Origin: Saccharum officinarum | Lineage: Eukaryota; Streptophyta; Magnoliopsida; Poales; Poaceae | NCBI GenBank assembly: GCA_020631735.1 | Contig: CM036179.1 | Coordinates: 23,365,063 to 23,429,062, forward strand | DNA length: 64,000 bases | Reading direction: 5' to 3' | Shown here: one piece after another, positions 33,750-44,385 of the stretch | Position numbering within the stretch: the stretch's first letter is position 1 | How the letters are laid out: every line of letters begins with the position of its first letter | Notes under the pieces: generated by a model | Databases searched by the model: none | What the model was told of the DNA's origin: nothing | What the model saw: only the letters and a program-made list of their open reading frames with translations | Translations under genes and position numbers: made by a program

Positions 33750-34269
33750 TAAGTTAGCTTTTATGGTGGGACAAGCATGCGGCCCTTTGAGGCCTTTGTA
33801 ATGAAAACGCTCGCAATTTACGCGTGTTATTTTCTTTCGAGTTCCCATACTTGTGCATGCCTCTTGACATGCGGTCTGACCTCAGCGACTTAGTGTTTCT
33901 TAGGGGTGTCGTAGCCTCGGTAGCGTAGGCAGAGCCCGCACTATGTCGTCGATCCGAGGGGTTCTCAGTTTGCCATATTCATGCTGTTAGGTACCTTGGA
34001 AAGAAAGTTACGTGATCATTTCTCGCTTTGTCTCCCGAACCCTTGTCTCTCGTTCCGCACTTGGGCGAATTCCCATGAAGTCTCTCCGGAGCGTGAGTTG
34101 TCCCTTAGGCGAAGGGTGGTGACTGGAGGTGCCGTAGCCCGAGGGCATAGGCAGTCTCGCGGCTCGACCGGCCTTGGCCTCAATACGTTCTCTTGCTCCT
34201 TCAGATTTCACCGTTTTTTGCCAAGGTGTAGGAGAGAGATTAGGGCTCAAAAAAGAAAAATCGTTAGGA
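33750..34269. other. Tat post-pol spacer after the antisense gene
   Basis: It holds the antisense gene's 3' flank and two similar short blocks with GTAGCC(T/C)(C/G)G..GCGTAGGC/GCATAGGC (~33909 and ~34133). No ORF is supported. Confidence 0.5.
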
Positions 34270-35272
34270 CTTGGGGGGGGAGTTTTTTTAACACTTTCAA
34301 ATTCGACGTGCACTAGATTGAATTCGCAGTAACGCCGTTCGTGGGGACCGAGGTCGCGCCGTTGGCGACAAGACAGGGCGACGCGCCCTGCGCGGAAGGC
34401 AAGCCTGCGCTCGCAGAAAGTTGGCCAGGGCCAAACAAGAGGTGCCGCGGGACAGAGCCGAGGCGTAACGAGACGCAGGATCTGCGGACAGAGGCACAGC
34501 TGGCCGAGGGGAGTTTGAGAAGCGCCTGGTCAGAGGGACGGTGCTGCGACTGGGACCCACCGAAGTAAATGTCATCGTCTTCCTGGGAACACTGGGGAAG
34601 GCGTTCAAACACAGCAATGGCAGCAGGAAGAGAAGCATGGAGGAACAAGATTGTAGAACCCAGATGCACAGCGCTCGTGACAGCCAGGGCGTTAGCAACA
34701 TTACGATTTGCAACCATGAAACGAAACACACCCGGACGAATGCGCACGACGGACAGGCGACCCAGAGGAGTGGCTAAGATTCGTTGCAAAGCATTCTGCA
34801 TGAAGTAGGAATTGTAGATAGGATCGCGGGAGGGGGGAGTAACCCATACCGGAGCTGGAGAGGGAGAAGGGCCAACCAGGTTCAGTACGATGGCAGTGTG
34901 GAACTCCAGAAGGATCTTGTGCTGGAGAATTTCACCAAGCGTGGGTGACGGCGATGGCCTTCGACGATGCAGGGCAGCTCCGTAGGCGGCCTTGAGGCGA
35001 GGCTGAGGAGCCGAGGCAGGCGGGTCAAGCGGCTTGTTCAGGGGTTGTGGCTGCTGGGTTGCTGGGGGCGGTGGAGGTGGCGGTGGTGGTGGTGAGGGAG
35101 GAGCCGTTGGTGGGGGTGGAGGAAGAGAAGGGGGCAGCGGAGGCGGGTGGGGAGGAGCAGGTTGGGGATGGGACTCCGATGTTGGCGGCGGTGGCGCGGA
35201 ATCGCCGTTGCCAGGCTCGGGAGCGAGGGGCTCCATCCAATCTGGTGCCGTCCTCCTCTTGGGGGGGGAGTT
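34270..35272 (-). mobile_element. Retroposed sequence with 15-bp target duplication and short poly-A
   Basis: CTTGGGGGGGGAGTT is present at 34270-34284 and 35258-35272. Between them lies 973 bp ending, on the minus strand, in a short A run. Deleting the insert restores a continuous G-rich site in the Tat element. Intronless content, long target duplication and 3' A run are the marks of LINE-machinery retroposition. It is nearly full length for its ORF, with only ~21 bp of leader. Confidence 0.75.
34313..35236 (-). CDS. ORF of retroposed insert: proline-rich protein of unknown function
   Basis: An open 307-codon frame starts 21 bp inside the insert (MEPLAPEPGNGD). Residues ~15-75 are a proline-rich low-complexity tract. 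Residues ~95-200 look globular, for example LQHKILLEFHTAIVLNLVG, DPIYNSYFMQNALQRIL, and RPGVFRFMVANRNVANAL. This last part distantly recalls the N-terminal fold of DUF4283-type proteins, which includes some plant LINE ORF1 proteins; I am not sure. The C-terminal ~100 residues are Ser/Ala/Leu-rich and may be out of the ancestral frame. It could be a processed copy of a host mRNA or a non-autonomous LINE derivative. Confidence 0.5.
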   Translation of the reverse strand: MEPLAPEPGNGDSAPPPPTSESHPQPAPPHPPPLPPSLPPPPPTAPPSPPPPPPPPPPATQQPQPLNKPLDPPASAPQPRLKAAYGAALHRRRPSPSPTLGEILQHKILLEFHTAIVLNLVGPSPSPAPVWVTPPSRDPIYNSYFMQNALQRILATPLGRLSVVRIRPGVFRFMVANRNVANALAVTSAVHLGSTILFLHASLPAAIAVFERLPQCSQEDDDIYFGGSQSQHRPSDQALLKLPSASCASVRRSCVSLRLGSVPRHLLFGPGQLSASAGLPSAQGASPCLVANGATSVPTNGVTANSI

Positions 35273-35444
35273 CCCCCCTACCTAGCCCCCGAGGGAGGCT
35301 CGGCCTTGGCCTCGCTCTGATTGCATGGTAAAGGAAAGGCGCTTCCGACCCTACTAGCGAGTCTGGATCGATTCTCGAAAGTACATAAGTAAAGAACGCT
35401 TCTTTATTGCTTTCGAGATAAAAATATGCACAAAACTTGGGAGC
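35273..35444 (-). other. Tat pol 3' flank
   Basis: It contains the remainder of the G/C-rich site and a short AT-rich segment before the integrase stop. No polypurine tract followed by an LTR is seen. Confidence 0.4.
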
Positions 35445-36978
35445 TTAAGGGTAAAAGTGACGTAGCTGCTCGATGTTCCAAGCGTTGGTGAAGACCTCAC
35501 CCTTCTCGTTGGCTAGCTTGTAGGTTCTAGGCTTTAGCACCTCGGCGACGATGAACGGGCCTTCACATGGTGGTGTAAGCTTGTGACGCCCTTTGTTGCA
35601 TTGTTTTAGCCTTAGCACCAAATCTCTGATGCTGAAGGCTCGACCCCAGATACGTCGAGAATGATAGCGCCATAGAGCTTGCTGGTATCTAGCTGAGTGT
35701 TGTAGCGCAACATCTCGGGCCTCGTCTAATTGGTCCAGCGCCTCTTTAGGGTGGTCTAATTGCCCTGTTCATCATAGGCTCTGATCCGTGGGGCGCCATA
35801 TTCTAGATCCGTGGGGTGGACGACCTCGGACCCATAGACCATGAAAAACGGTGTTAATCCCATAGCGTGGCTCGGGGTTGTTCTCAAACTCCAAATGACC
35901 GAGGGGAGCTCGACGAGCCATCTTCTATCGAACTTGTTCAATCGGTTGAAGATTCTTGGCTTTAGACCCTGAAGGATCATGTCGTTGGCACGTTCAACTT
36001 GGCCATTTGTCTTTGGGTGAGCCACTGTTGACTAGTCCATGCGAACGTGGTGGTCATCGCAGAACTCCAAGAATTTTCTACTGTTGAATTGCGTGTCGTT
36101 GTCGGTGATGATGGAATTAGGAACCCTGAAGCGATGGATGATATCCGTGAAGAATAGCACTGCTTGTTTGGACTTGATTTTGGAGATGGGGTGAGCCTCG
36201 ATCCACTTGGAGAACTTGTCCACGGCGACGGGCAGGTGCGTGTAGCCCCCGGGTGCCTTTTGTAAAGGTTCGACTAGGTCGAGACCCCACACAGCAAAGG
36301 GCCATGTAATGGGAATCGTTTGGAGAGCTTGGGCCGGGAGATGCGTCTGCCGCGCATAGAATTGGCACCCCTCACAGGAACGTACGATCTCAGTGGCGTC
36401 AGCCACAACAGTTGGCCAGTAGAAGCCTTGCTGGATGGCGTTCCCGACCAGTGTTCGAGGCGCTATGTGGTGGTCACAAGCCCCTGAGTGTATTTCCTAA
36501 AGCAATTGCCTCCCCTCCTTGGTGGGAATACAACGTTGCAGGATTCCCGAGGTGCTATGTTTGTACAGTTCCCTATCTAGCAGCACGAATGACTTGGGCC
36601 ATCGTGCGAGCCATCGTGCTTGTGTCTGATCTGGGGGAAGCACCCCCTGGACGAGACGTGCTAGGTACGGGATCCACCAATCTAGTTCATCGTCATGGTC
36701 GAGTCGTTCTTCATCTATGTCCATGACCTCAGGTTCAAGGGTCGAGGGGGCGTTGGATCCTTCGGGAGGATCCGACCCCAGTGTAGGCTCGGGTGGCTGA
36801 TTGCCTTCTTGTCCTGGCTTCCCGTAGCCGACGGAGGGCTTGTAGAGGTCACTGGCAAAGACATCTGGGGGGACCGTGGTTCGACCCGACGCAATCTTCA
36901 CTAGCTCGTCCATGGCCTCGTTGTACTTGCGTGTGATGTGATTGAGCTCGAGGCCATCGAATCTATCCTCCAGGCACC
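35445..36978 (-). pseudogene. Tat integrase with linker from RNase H
   Basis: On the minus strand: the end of the RNase H-integrase linker (NHITRKYNEAMDELVKIASG), the HHCC-side CEGCQFYARQTH, the core with GLDLVEPLQKAPGG, DKFSKWIEA and TDNDTQFNS, then HPKTNGQVERAND, and the C-terminal part ending LRHFYP-stop. The catalytic D, D and E positions are visible. In-frame stops, for example just before the HPKTNGQ segment, and frame changes split the domain. The solo LTR separates its upstream end from the RNase H. Confidence 0.85.
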
Positions 36979-37792
36979 TGAAAGGTCCTTGTTTGGTTTT
37001 GGTAATTGAGTGACAACTTAGGTGGACTAATATGTTGTTATATGAGATACACAGGAGATTAGTCCACATGTGATGGTGTCATGAAGGAGCTCATTGCATA
37101 TGAGACATGACATGGAGTCATGTGACCAAGGTGGAGAAGATCAAGATGAGGCTTGGCTTGATGGACCGGTTGCTAGGGTGAAGGGCAAGTTGTGTGATGG
37201 CTTGGCGCCGAAGGACCGAGGCAACGGTGAAGAGCAAGTGAGGTCAAGATCGATGAACCAATACGGTCATGTGATGATATGAAGTGGATCATATCATTTG
37301 ATGATTGGTTGGTGCATGTGTTGCATCAACATCAATGGAGATGGAATGGAATGCGCAAGGCAAAGGTATAACCTAGGGCATTTCCATTTCACCGGTCATA
37401 GGTGTGTAGAGAAGTTTATGACCGGATTTAGGATAGATGGCCGTACTATCAAGAGGGGCAAACTTGTTTGCATATCGGTCATCTAGTGCCACTTGAGCGA
37501 TCTAACTTTGCATACGTGTTAGGATCGAGTGGCGAGGCAAGTTGAGTGGTTAACTCCTTCGATAAAATGATTATGAAAATACTAACACACGTGCACAAGG
37601 TGGTGATCACTTGTTGGTGTTGGCACTTTTGCGAAGGCAGTGGAGTTTGAGCGGTAGAGAGGGTTTGGGTTCCTCTCTCCCTCCCGCCGAGCTTGCGAGC
37701 GCGGGATTCAGGCGTTTTTGAGAAGTTGAAATGCCTATTTTCCACTACGCCGGAAGTCGGAAAAGAAACGGAGGCGAACAGAGGTCACAGAG

Positions 37793-38325
37793 GTGACCGG
37801 ACGCTGCACCGGACGCGGTCATGGAATGACCGGACGCGTCCGGTCAGCTGTCAGGCGTTCGGGTGCTAGGGTTTGCAACCGGCGCGTCCGGTCACTCGCG
37901 GGACCGGCGCGTCCGGTCATGTGCCCAGAAAAGAATTGCGGTTCGCACGGAGGATCGGACGCTGGGCGCGTCCGGTCACACACGATCGGACGCGTCCGAT
38001 CGTTGAAGGAGCTTACTGGACTCACACCGGACGCGGGCACTGTCGCGTCCGGTCATCGCAAGGAGCGCGTCCGGTCGTTGCGTCGCGGGCGCGTGGGTCA
38101 GTGCGATCGGCGCGTCCGGTCGTTCGACAGGCGCGTCCGGTCATCGGGACCGGCGCGTCCGGTCGTTGCCTGGGGCGCGTCCGGTCGTTGTTTTGACCGT
38201 TGGGGTCAGTGACCGTTGGAGGATCTAACGGTCGCATTTGAATTCGAGGGACACGTGGACGTCGCAGGGCGACCGGACGCGGTGAAGCGCGTCCGGTCAG
38301 TTACGACCGGCGCGTCCGGTCGTCC
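37793..38325 (+). repeat. CGCG-box palindrome array in solo LTR
   Basis: Roughly twenty GACCGGACGCG/CGCGTCCGGTC sites, including a full TGACCGGACGCGTCCGGTCA at about 37826. Several are GGCGCGTCCGGTC half-sites facing the TATA box. Confidence 0.88.
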
Positions 38326-38372
38326 CGAGTTTTGCCCAGTGAAGGGGTAACGGCTCTATTTGACCGTGGGGT

Positions 38373-38380
38373 TATAAATA
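38373..38380 (+). promoter_or_regulatory. LTR TATA box
   Basis: TATAAATA about 50 bp downstream of the array. Confidence 0.7.
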
Positions 38381-39451
38381 GATGCCTTGGCCGGCTGTGG
38401 CCAAAAAGCTGAGCACACTATAGTCTTTGTGACTTGTGTGGTAGTGCTTGGGAGCCCTCTAACTCACTCATGCTTGATAGTGTTCATCGGATCGAGTGAG
38501 AGAGCGATTCTAGTGCGTTGCTTTGAGAGATTGCATCGTGTGGCACTAGGTGATCGTGTTGCAAGCCGGTGGTGCTTGTTACTCTTGGAGGTTGCCACCT
38601 CCTAGACGGCTTGGTGGCTTGTGGCTCCGTCGAAGCTCGCAAGAAGATTGTGCGAGGCTCCGGAGAAGCTTTGTGAGGGGGATTGTGCTCACCCCGCGGG
38701 GATCGCGAAGAGCAACTCTAGTTGAGCGTGTCATTGAGCTACCACACTTTATGGTAGGTTCTTGCGGTGCCTTTTGAGAGGCTCGGTGTGTGACCGATTA
38801 GCCGCCGAACCATGAAGTGTTGGTCGACACAACGGGGACGTAGCTTGGTGGCAACCAAGTGAACCTCGGGAGAAAATCACCGTGTCAACATTGTCTACTC
38901 TTCTCGGTGGTTTGCCTTCGTGTAACACAAGCTTGTATTTACTTTCATATATACTTGTGCTTGTGTAGTTGCTCTCGTAACTAGTTTGCTTGTGTAGCTT
39001 GCTAGTTGTCTTCTTGCTTGTGTAGCTAGAAGCTCCCTTTGCGTGACTAATTTGGTTTGTGTAATCTTGTTAGTCACATTGCTTAGTTTGTGTAGCTAAG
39101 TGTTTTGTGCTCTCTAATTTGGCATTAGTTGCCTTGTTATTGAGCTTTGCTAGCGAGCTTAGGCTTTGCGCTTTTGCTTCACTAGTTGTGTAGGAGCTCC
39201 CTCGCTTGGCAAAGTACTAGTGCATAGGTTTGTGTGACCTTGCTCTAGAATTGATTAGGCGAGCTCTTGGTAAGCTTAGCACCTTAGTTGCTTAATTAGG
39301 ATCTTTGCAAGGTGCTAGAGAACTTAGATAGAGGGGTGTAGTCTTGGCTAGACCGATAAGTTTAATTCCGCATTTGTTTTGGTTAGCCAACGCGTTTAAG
39401 TTTTAGAAAGGACTATTCACCCCCCCTCTAGTCCGCCATCTCGACCCTTCA

Positions 39452-39990
39452 GCACCGTACCGTCTTGTAGTAAGATTCCATCTTAGGGTCATGGCAGCTT
39501 GACTCCTTCATTACTTGATCGACGATGAGTTGCGAGTCTCCTCGGACGTCGAGGCGCTTGATCCCCAGCTCAGCGGCAATGTGGAGGTCATTGACAAGGG
39601 CCTCGTATTCTGCTATATTGTTAGAGGCTGCAAAGTGGAGCCGGATCACATAATGCATGCGAACTCCGAGAGGAGAGATGAAAATGAGACCAGCGCCTGC
39701 ACCAGTCTTCATTAGAGACCCGTCAAAGTACATTGTCCAGCATTCAGCCTAGACCTCGGTTGGTGGTAGTTGGGACCCAGTCCACTCGGCCAGGAAGTCA
39801 GCGAGGATCTGCGACTTGATTGCCTTTTGGGGCGCATAGGCAAGGCCGTCACCCATGAACTCCATGGCCCACTTGGTGATTCTACCTGTTGCCTCTTGGT
39901 TTTGGATCACCTCCCCTAGAGGGAAGGATGAGACCACGATCACCGGATGAGACTCAAAGTAGTGACGCAGCTTGCGTCGAGCTAAGACCA
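39452..39990 (-). pseudogene. Tat second (archaeal-type) RNase H and preceding linker
   Basis: On the minus strand: RKLRHYFESHPVIVVSSFPL, GRITKWAMEF and LADFLAEWT, then the RNase H opening MYFDGSLMKTGAGAGLIF, NNIAEYEALVNDLHIAAELG and VRGDSQLIVDQV. The YFDGS..AEYEAL..GDSQL pattern is the added RNase H that distinguishes Tat elements from other Ty3/gypsy. At least one in-frame stop lies just before the domain. Confidence 0.85.
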
Positions 39991-40012
39991 CGGCGTAGAG
40001 TAGCTTTTGGAT

Positions 40013-41025
40013 CTATGGATACCGGGTCTTAGTCTCGGACAGGACTTCACTGATGAAGTAGACCGGTTGTTGGACCAGGAGCGCATGCCCCTCCTCTTGT
40101 CGCTCGACGACGACGACCGCGCTGACCACCTGGTTGGTCGTCGCGACATACAACAAGAGGGGTTCCTTCGCTGAGGGCGGCACAAGGATGGGAGCATTGG
40201 AGAGCAGTGCCTTGAGCTCATCGAGGGCCTCCTGGGCCTCAGGGGTCCAGGAGAAGTCCTCAGATTTCTTGAGGAGGCGGTACAGGGGCAAACCCTTTTC
40301 GCCGAGGCATGAGATGAAGCGGCTGAGGGATGCGAGGCACCCCATGAACTTTTGTACCCCCTTTAGATTCCGGATCGCTACCATGTTAGTGATGGCCGAG
40401 GTATTTTTGGGTTGGCCTCGATGCCATGCTCGGAGATGATGAAACCTAAGAGCATGCCTTGGGGTACGCTGAAGACGCACTTCTCAGGGTTTAGCTTGAT
40501 GTTTTTCTCCTTGAGGCAACAAAATGTTGCGTCCAGATCGGTGACAAGGTCGTTGGCCCCTCTAGACTTAACAACGATATCATCTACGTATGCCTCAATG
40601 GTTCGCCTGATGAGGTCCCCAAAAACTCTGAGCATACATCGCTGGTACGTGGCCCCCGTGTTTTTTAGGCCAAACGACATGGTTACGTAGCAATACATGC
40701 CAAACGGAGTTATGAAAGAAGTCGCGAGCTGGTTGGACTCTTTCATTTTTATTTGGTGATAGCCAGAATACGCATCAAGAAAGGATAACAATTCACATCC
40801 CGCATTGGAGTCAAATATTTGATCGATATGAGGCAATGGAAAAGGGTGCTTTGGACATGCCTTATTTAAACTAGTATAACCCACACACATTCTCCACTTC
40901 CCATTTTTCTTTTTAACTAACACAGGATTCACTAACCACTCAGAATGGAATACCTCCTTGATGAATCCAGCTGCCAAAAGTTTGTGCACCTCCTTCCCGA
41001 TGGCTCGGTGCTTCTCCTGCTTCAC
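40013..41025 (-). pseudogene. Tat reverse transcriptase and RT-RNase H
   Basis: RT motifs on the minus strand: FHSEWLVNPVLVKKKNGKWRMC, FPLPHIDQIFDS, SFLDAYSGYHQIKM, FGLKNTGATYQRCM and the catalytic EAYVDDIVVKS, then LNPEKCVF. After a one-base deletion near 40400 the connection/RNase H continues as GVQKFMGCLASLSRFI, FSWTPEAQEALDELK and PLLLYVATT. The aspartates of YVDD are present. The frameshift and a TAG around 40017 inactivate it. Confidence 0.9.
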
Positions 41026-41150
41026 CGGTTTGGAGCCAGCTCAGATGTCCAAGGATGCTCGATAACCTCGCTCAGGATGCCTAGCATGTCTGAGGGACCC
41101 CACGCAAACATGCCCAAGTTTGCGCGGAGGAAGTCGATGAGCACGACTTT

Positions 41151-42119
41151 CTATTTAGGTTCGAGCGCAGCGCTGACCTTGAGCACCTTGCCGTCAGGGT
41201 CATTGGGGCAAAGCAGGACGAGCTTGACTTCCTCTATCGACTCAAAGCTGCCGGCGTGTCGCTTGGGGTCGGGGATCTCCTTGAAGAGCTTTTCCAAATC
41301 GGCAGCCAAGGCTTCTGACTCGAAGAGGGCCTCGGCGTACTCAGTGCAAGCCACGTCGCACTCGTAGGCGTGCTTGTACGCAGAGCCAACGGCGATGATG
41401 CAATTAGGGCCAGACATCTTTAGCTTGAGGTAGGTGTAGTTGGGGACGGCCATGAATTTGGCGTAGCACGGTCACCCCAAAATGGCGTGGTAGGTCCCAC
41501 GGAACCTGACAACCTCAAAGGTGAGGGTTTCCCTCCTGAAATTAGAAGGAGTCCCAAAGCAGACAGGTAGATTGATCTATCTGAGAGGGGTGGCGCGTTG
41601 TCCCAGCACGACACCATGGAATGGCACTACGTCGGCTCATAGCGGAGACCTACTGATCCCCATGAGGTCGAGAGTCTCGGTGTATAAGATGTTGAGGCCA
41701 CTACCGCCGTCCATCAGGACCTTAGTGAGTCGGGCGTTGCCGATGATGGGGTTGACGACGAGTGGGTAGTGCCCTAGGTTCGGGATATAATATGGGTGGT
41801 CGTCACGGTCAAACGTGATGGCCTCCTTGGACCAATCGAGCAACGACGGGGCGGCGGGCTCCGTCGCGTAGACCTCTCGGCGTTCGCACTTTCTTTGGTG
41901 CGTCGTGAGTTGCGCCGAGCGACCGCCGAAGATCATAAAGTAGTTCTTTACCTCAGGGAACCCATCATCCTTGCCATCACCCTCTTGGGTGTCTGCTGCT
42001 TTCTTCTCGGCGTCGTCCTTAGGCTGACTGCCTTGGGAGAAGTAGCGCCGCATCATGGTGCACTCCTCCCGGGTGTGCTTTGTTAGGCCCCTATGATAGG
42101 GGCATGACTTCTTGAGCAT
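41151..42119 (-). pseudogene. Tat protease region
   Basis: The minus strand gives a Cys/His cluster (CPYHRGLTKHTREEC) from gag's end, then the aspartic protease with VLMDGGSGLNILY, and, in another frame, a spacer toward RT (AVPNYTYLKLKMSGPN, CDVACTEYAEAL). The DGGS form of the active site is usual for Tat elements. Confidence 0.8.
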
Positions 42120-43930
42120 CTCGTCAAAAACTCCCGGGGCCCCGGGAGGGGGCCTCGGGGGTTCTTGCGGTCTGTAGCGGCGACAAGAGCATCCTTCTGG
42201 CGCTGCTGCTTCCCCGACCTACCTTTCTTCTTCTTCTTCTTCTTGGAGTCACAGGAGGCGGAGTCCTCGGCGGCGTCCTCCTTCTGCTTGCCCTTGGCGT
42301 CGGGAAAGATGGCTCCGACCGCCTCTTCGCCCGTGGCAAAGTTGGTGGCGATGTCTAGGAGCTCGCTTGCCTTGGTGGGAGACTTGCGGCCTAGCTCATG
42401 GACTAGCTCCCTGCAGGTGGTGCTAGAGATGAACGCCCCGATGACATCCGAATCGGTGGCATTGGGGAGCTCAGTGCATTGCTTGGAGAACCGCCGGATG
42501 AACTCACGGACAGTCTCGTTCGGGTTTTGGCGGTAGCTTCTGAGGTCCCAAGTATTCCCAGGGCGCACGTATGTGCACTGAAATTTTCCCACGAAGACCC
42601 TGACCAAGTCAGCCCAATCACGGATCCGCCGCGGTGGAAGGTGTTCCAGCCAGGCTCTTGCGGAGTCAGCCAGGAACATAGGAAGGTTGCGAACGATGAG
42701 CAGGTCATCATCCGCGCCGCCCAGCTAACAAGCTAGGCAGTAGTCAGCAAGCCACATATCGAGGTTCGTTTTGCTAGAGTACTTGACAATGTTGGCCGGT
42801 TGACTAAATCGGTCCGAGAATCGAGCCCTCCAGATGGCCTCGCTAAAGACACGCAGACTCGGAGGCTCGGGTGAGGGGCTTCGGTCCTCCTCGCTATTGT
42901 AGCATACGCCTCGGCACGTGTGATAGCCACGTGCGGCGCCATCCTCCTTGTTGTATCGGCGTGCATCGAGAATGGCACGCGCGTTGGCGTTGTTGTCGAG
43001 ACGGTCGCGTACCGATGGGGCCTTGTTGTGTTCTGGCACCCCTCGTGGTTCAGGATGAACCGAGGCCTCCCTTTCTTATTGAGAGGGCTCCACAGGCGGC
43101 TCAGCCTCAGGCTCATGTCATCGTGACGCGGAGCTCTCAGCCTGCTGCACCGCGGCGCACTCAAGAAGCTCACGAAGCTCGTTGCGGATTTGTCGCCCCT
43201 CCGCAGTGGATGGCACTGGCATCGTTCGGAGGAGTATTGCTGCTGTAGTGACGTTCCGGCTAGCCCTGGTGAAGACTGGGGGTTGATCGCCCCCCTCGTC
43301 ATCATTGATGTGGCGATAGACGTCGCGAGCCCTGCACCGAGCTGCTCCACCGTTACCCCGGCCAGAGCACTCCTGCTCGAGGGTGGCCTAGAGGTGCACC
43401 AACTGCTGGCGGTCCTCATCGATCTTGGCCTCGAGCTCACGGAGCTGCTCGAGCTCGGCCCGTCGAGACCCCTCGAGGCCAGACACCGCGGCCCGCTCTC
43501 GTGGGGGCCCCGTGGGCAACACTTGTTGAAGCGGAGTGCGAACGCCCTATCCTACGAGGGTGGCATCCCCCGGGGCTATCTCCTCGACCTCCACGTGGAA
43601 GCATTCACGTGAAGGGTCGTAGTCATCCTCATCGGAGTCAGGGCAGTCGAAGAGATAGTCGTACGCACCCATGAACTGGCGTAGACCCTCTGGATTACGA
43701 AGCCCGAAGAAGTCCGCACTGGCCCACCCATCACTGTTTTCCGCGGAGTCAGCGCTAGATGTCACCGATGTGGTTGCAAGGAGCTCAAGGGTGGCACGTA
43801 GATGATGCTCGGGAAGCCTCGCGTAGGAGCTCACGGTGGAACGCATCGAGCGGGAGTAACCTGTGGCGGCATTGTCGAGCTCATAAGGGAATGGCGACGG
43901 CATCGCCACAGGCCCTCCTGTCGCTAACAT
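42083..43930 (-). pseudogene. Tat gag
   Basis: Capsid-type motifs on the minus strand: LADSARAWLEHLPPRRIRDW, WADLVRVFVGKFQ, NPNETVREFIRRFSKQC, then a Lys-rich tail. The N-terminal part is spread over further frames, with YSSKTNLDMWLADY just before the capsid. An acidic segment (DCPDSDEDDYDPSRE) occurs near 43630. Multiple frame changes show it is decayed. Confidence 0.8.
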
Positions 43931-44365
43931 GGACCCCGTGGTGCATGACAGTCCCTCAGAGCATTACCCCGCCGACGCGCCCTGTGCCATCGGTGCTTTG
44001 CCCGTGGCTAGGTCCATGCCAGATAGGCCCCTCGTGAGGGATCCTATCCCGGTAGCCGAGCAAGAAGACTCATGAGAGCTTGGGGAGTCGCCCTCGGTCC
44101 TAGAGCAGGGATGGGGGCTCTCCCACATCCGCCACACATGATGAGTACGACGAGAGCAATGACCATGATGGCCCGGACGCCTCCCACGCCTCTGGCGGCG
44201 TGGAGAGGGGTCGCTGTCGGACGGAGCTCTGGGTGGGAAGAGGACCATGTCATAGTCGTAACCGAGAGACATGAACTCCGGGCTCCCGAACCAGATCACC
44301 GTGCCGAGACGAAGTGGAGTTGCCATCCGAAACTCACAAGGAATGGTGGCTGCGATGCGCAAACC
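43931..44365 (-). other. Tat leader
   Basis: Between the primer-binding site and recognisable gag. A minus-strand frame from 44362 opens with MRIAATIPCEFRMATPL and runs 132 codons; it may be the original gag start but shows no domain. Confidence 0.4.
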
Positions 44366-44385
44366 CCCTTACCTAGCGTGCCAAC
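44366..44385 (-). other. Tat primer-binding site
   Basis: Minus-strand GTTGGCACGCTAGGTAAGGG lies immediately inside the LTR, close to the TTGGCGCGCCAGGTAGGGG form I recall for grass Tat elements. The tRNA is not assigned. Confidence 0.65.

Larger units (their letters stand above)
36979..39451 (+). mobile_element. Solo LTR (2473 bp) of a copia SIRE-like family
   Basis: It starts TGAAAGGTCCTTGTTTGG and ends CATCTCGACCCTTCA, flanked by the perfect 5-bp target duplication GCACC (36974-36978 and 39452-39456). There is no primer-binding site, polypurine tract or coding region. It carries a CGCG palindrome array followed by TATAAATA. Solo LTRs form by recombination between the two LTRs of a full element. 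It splits the Tat archaeal-type RNase H; removing it and one GCACC makes the reading frame continuous, so the Tat coding region was in frame here when hit. Confidence 0.95.

Noticed and set aside
35034..35331. Gly-rich plus-strand ORFs opposite the proline-rich ORF
   Set aside because: They are the complement of the CCG/CCT-rich proline tract and have no independent support.
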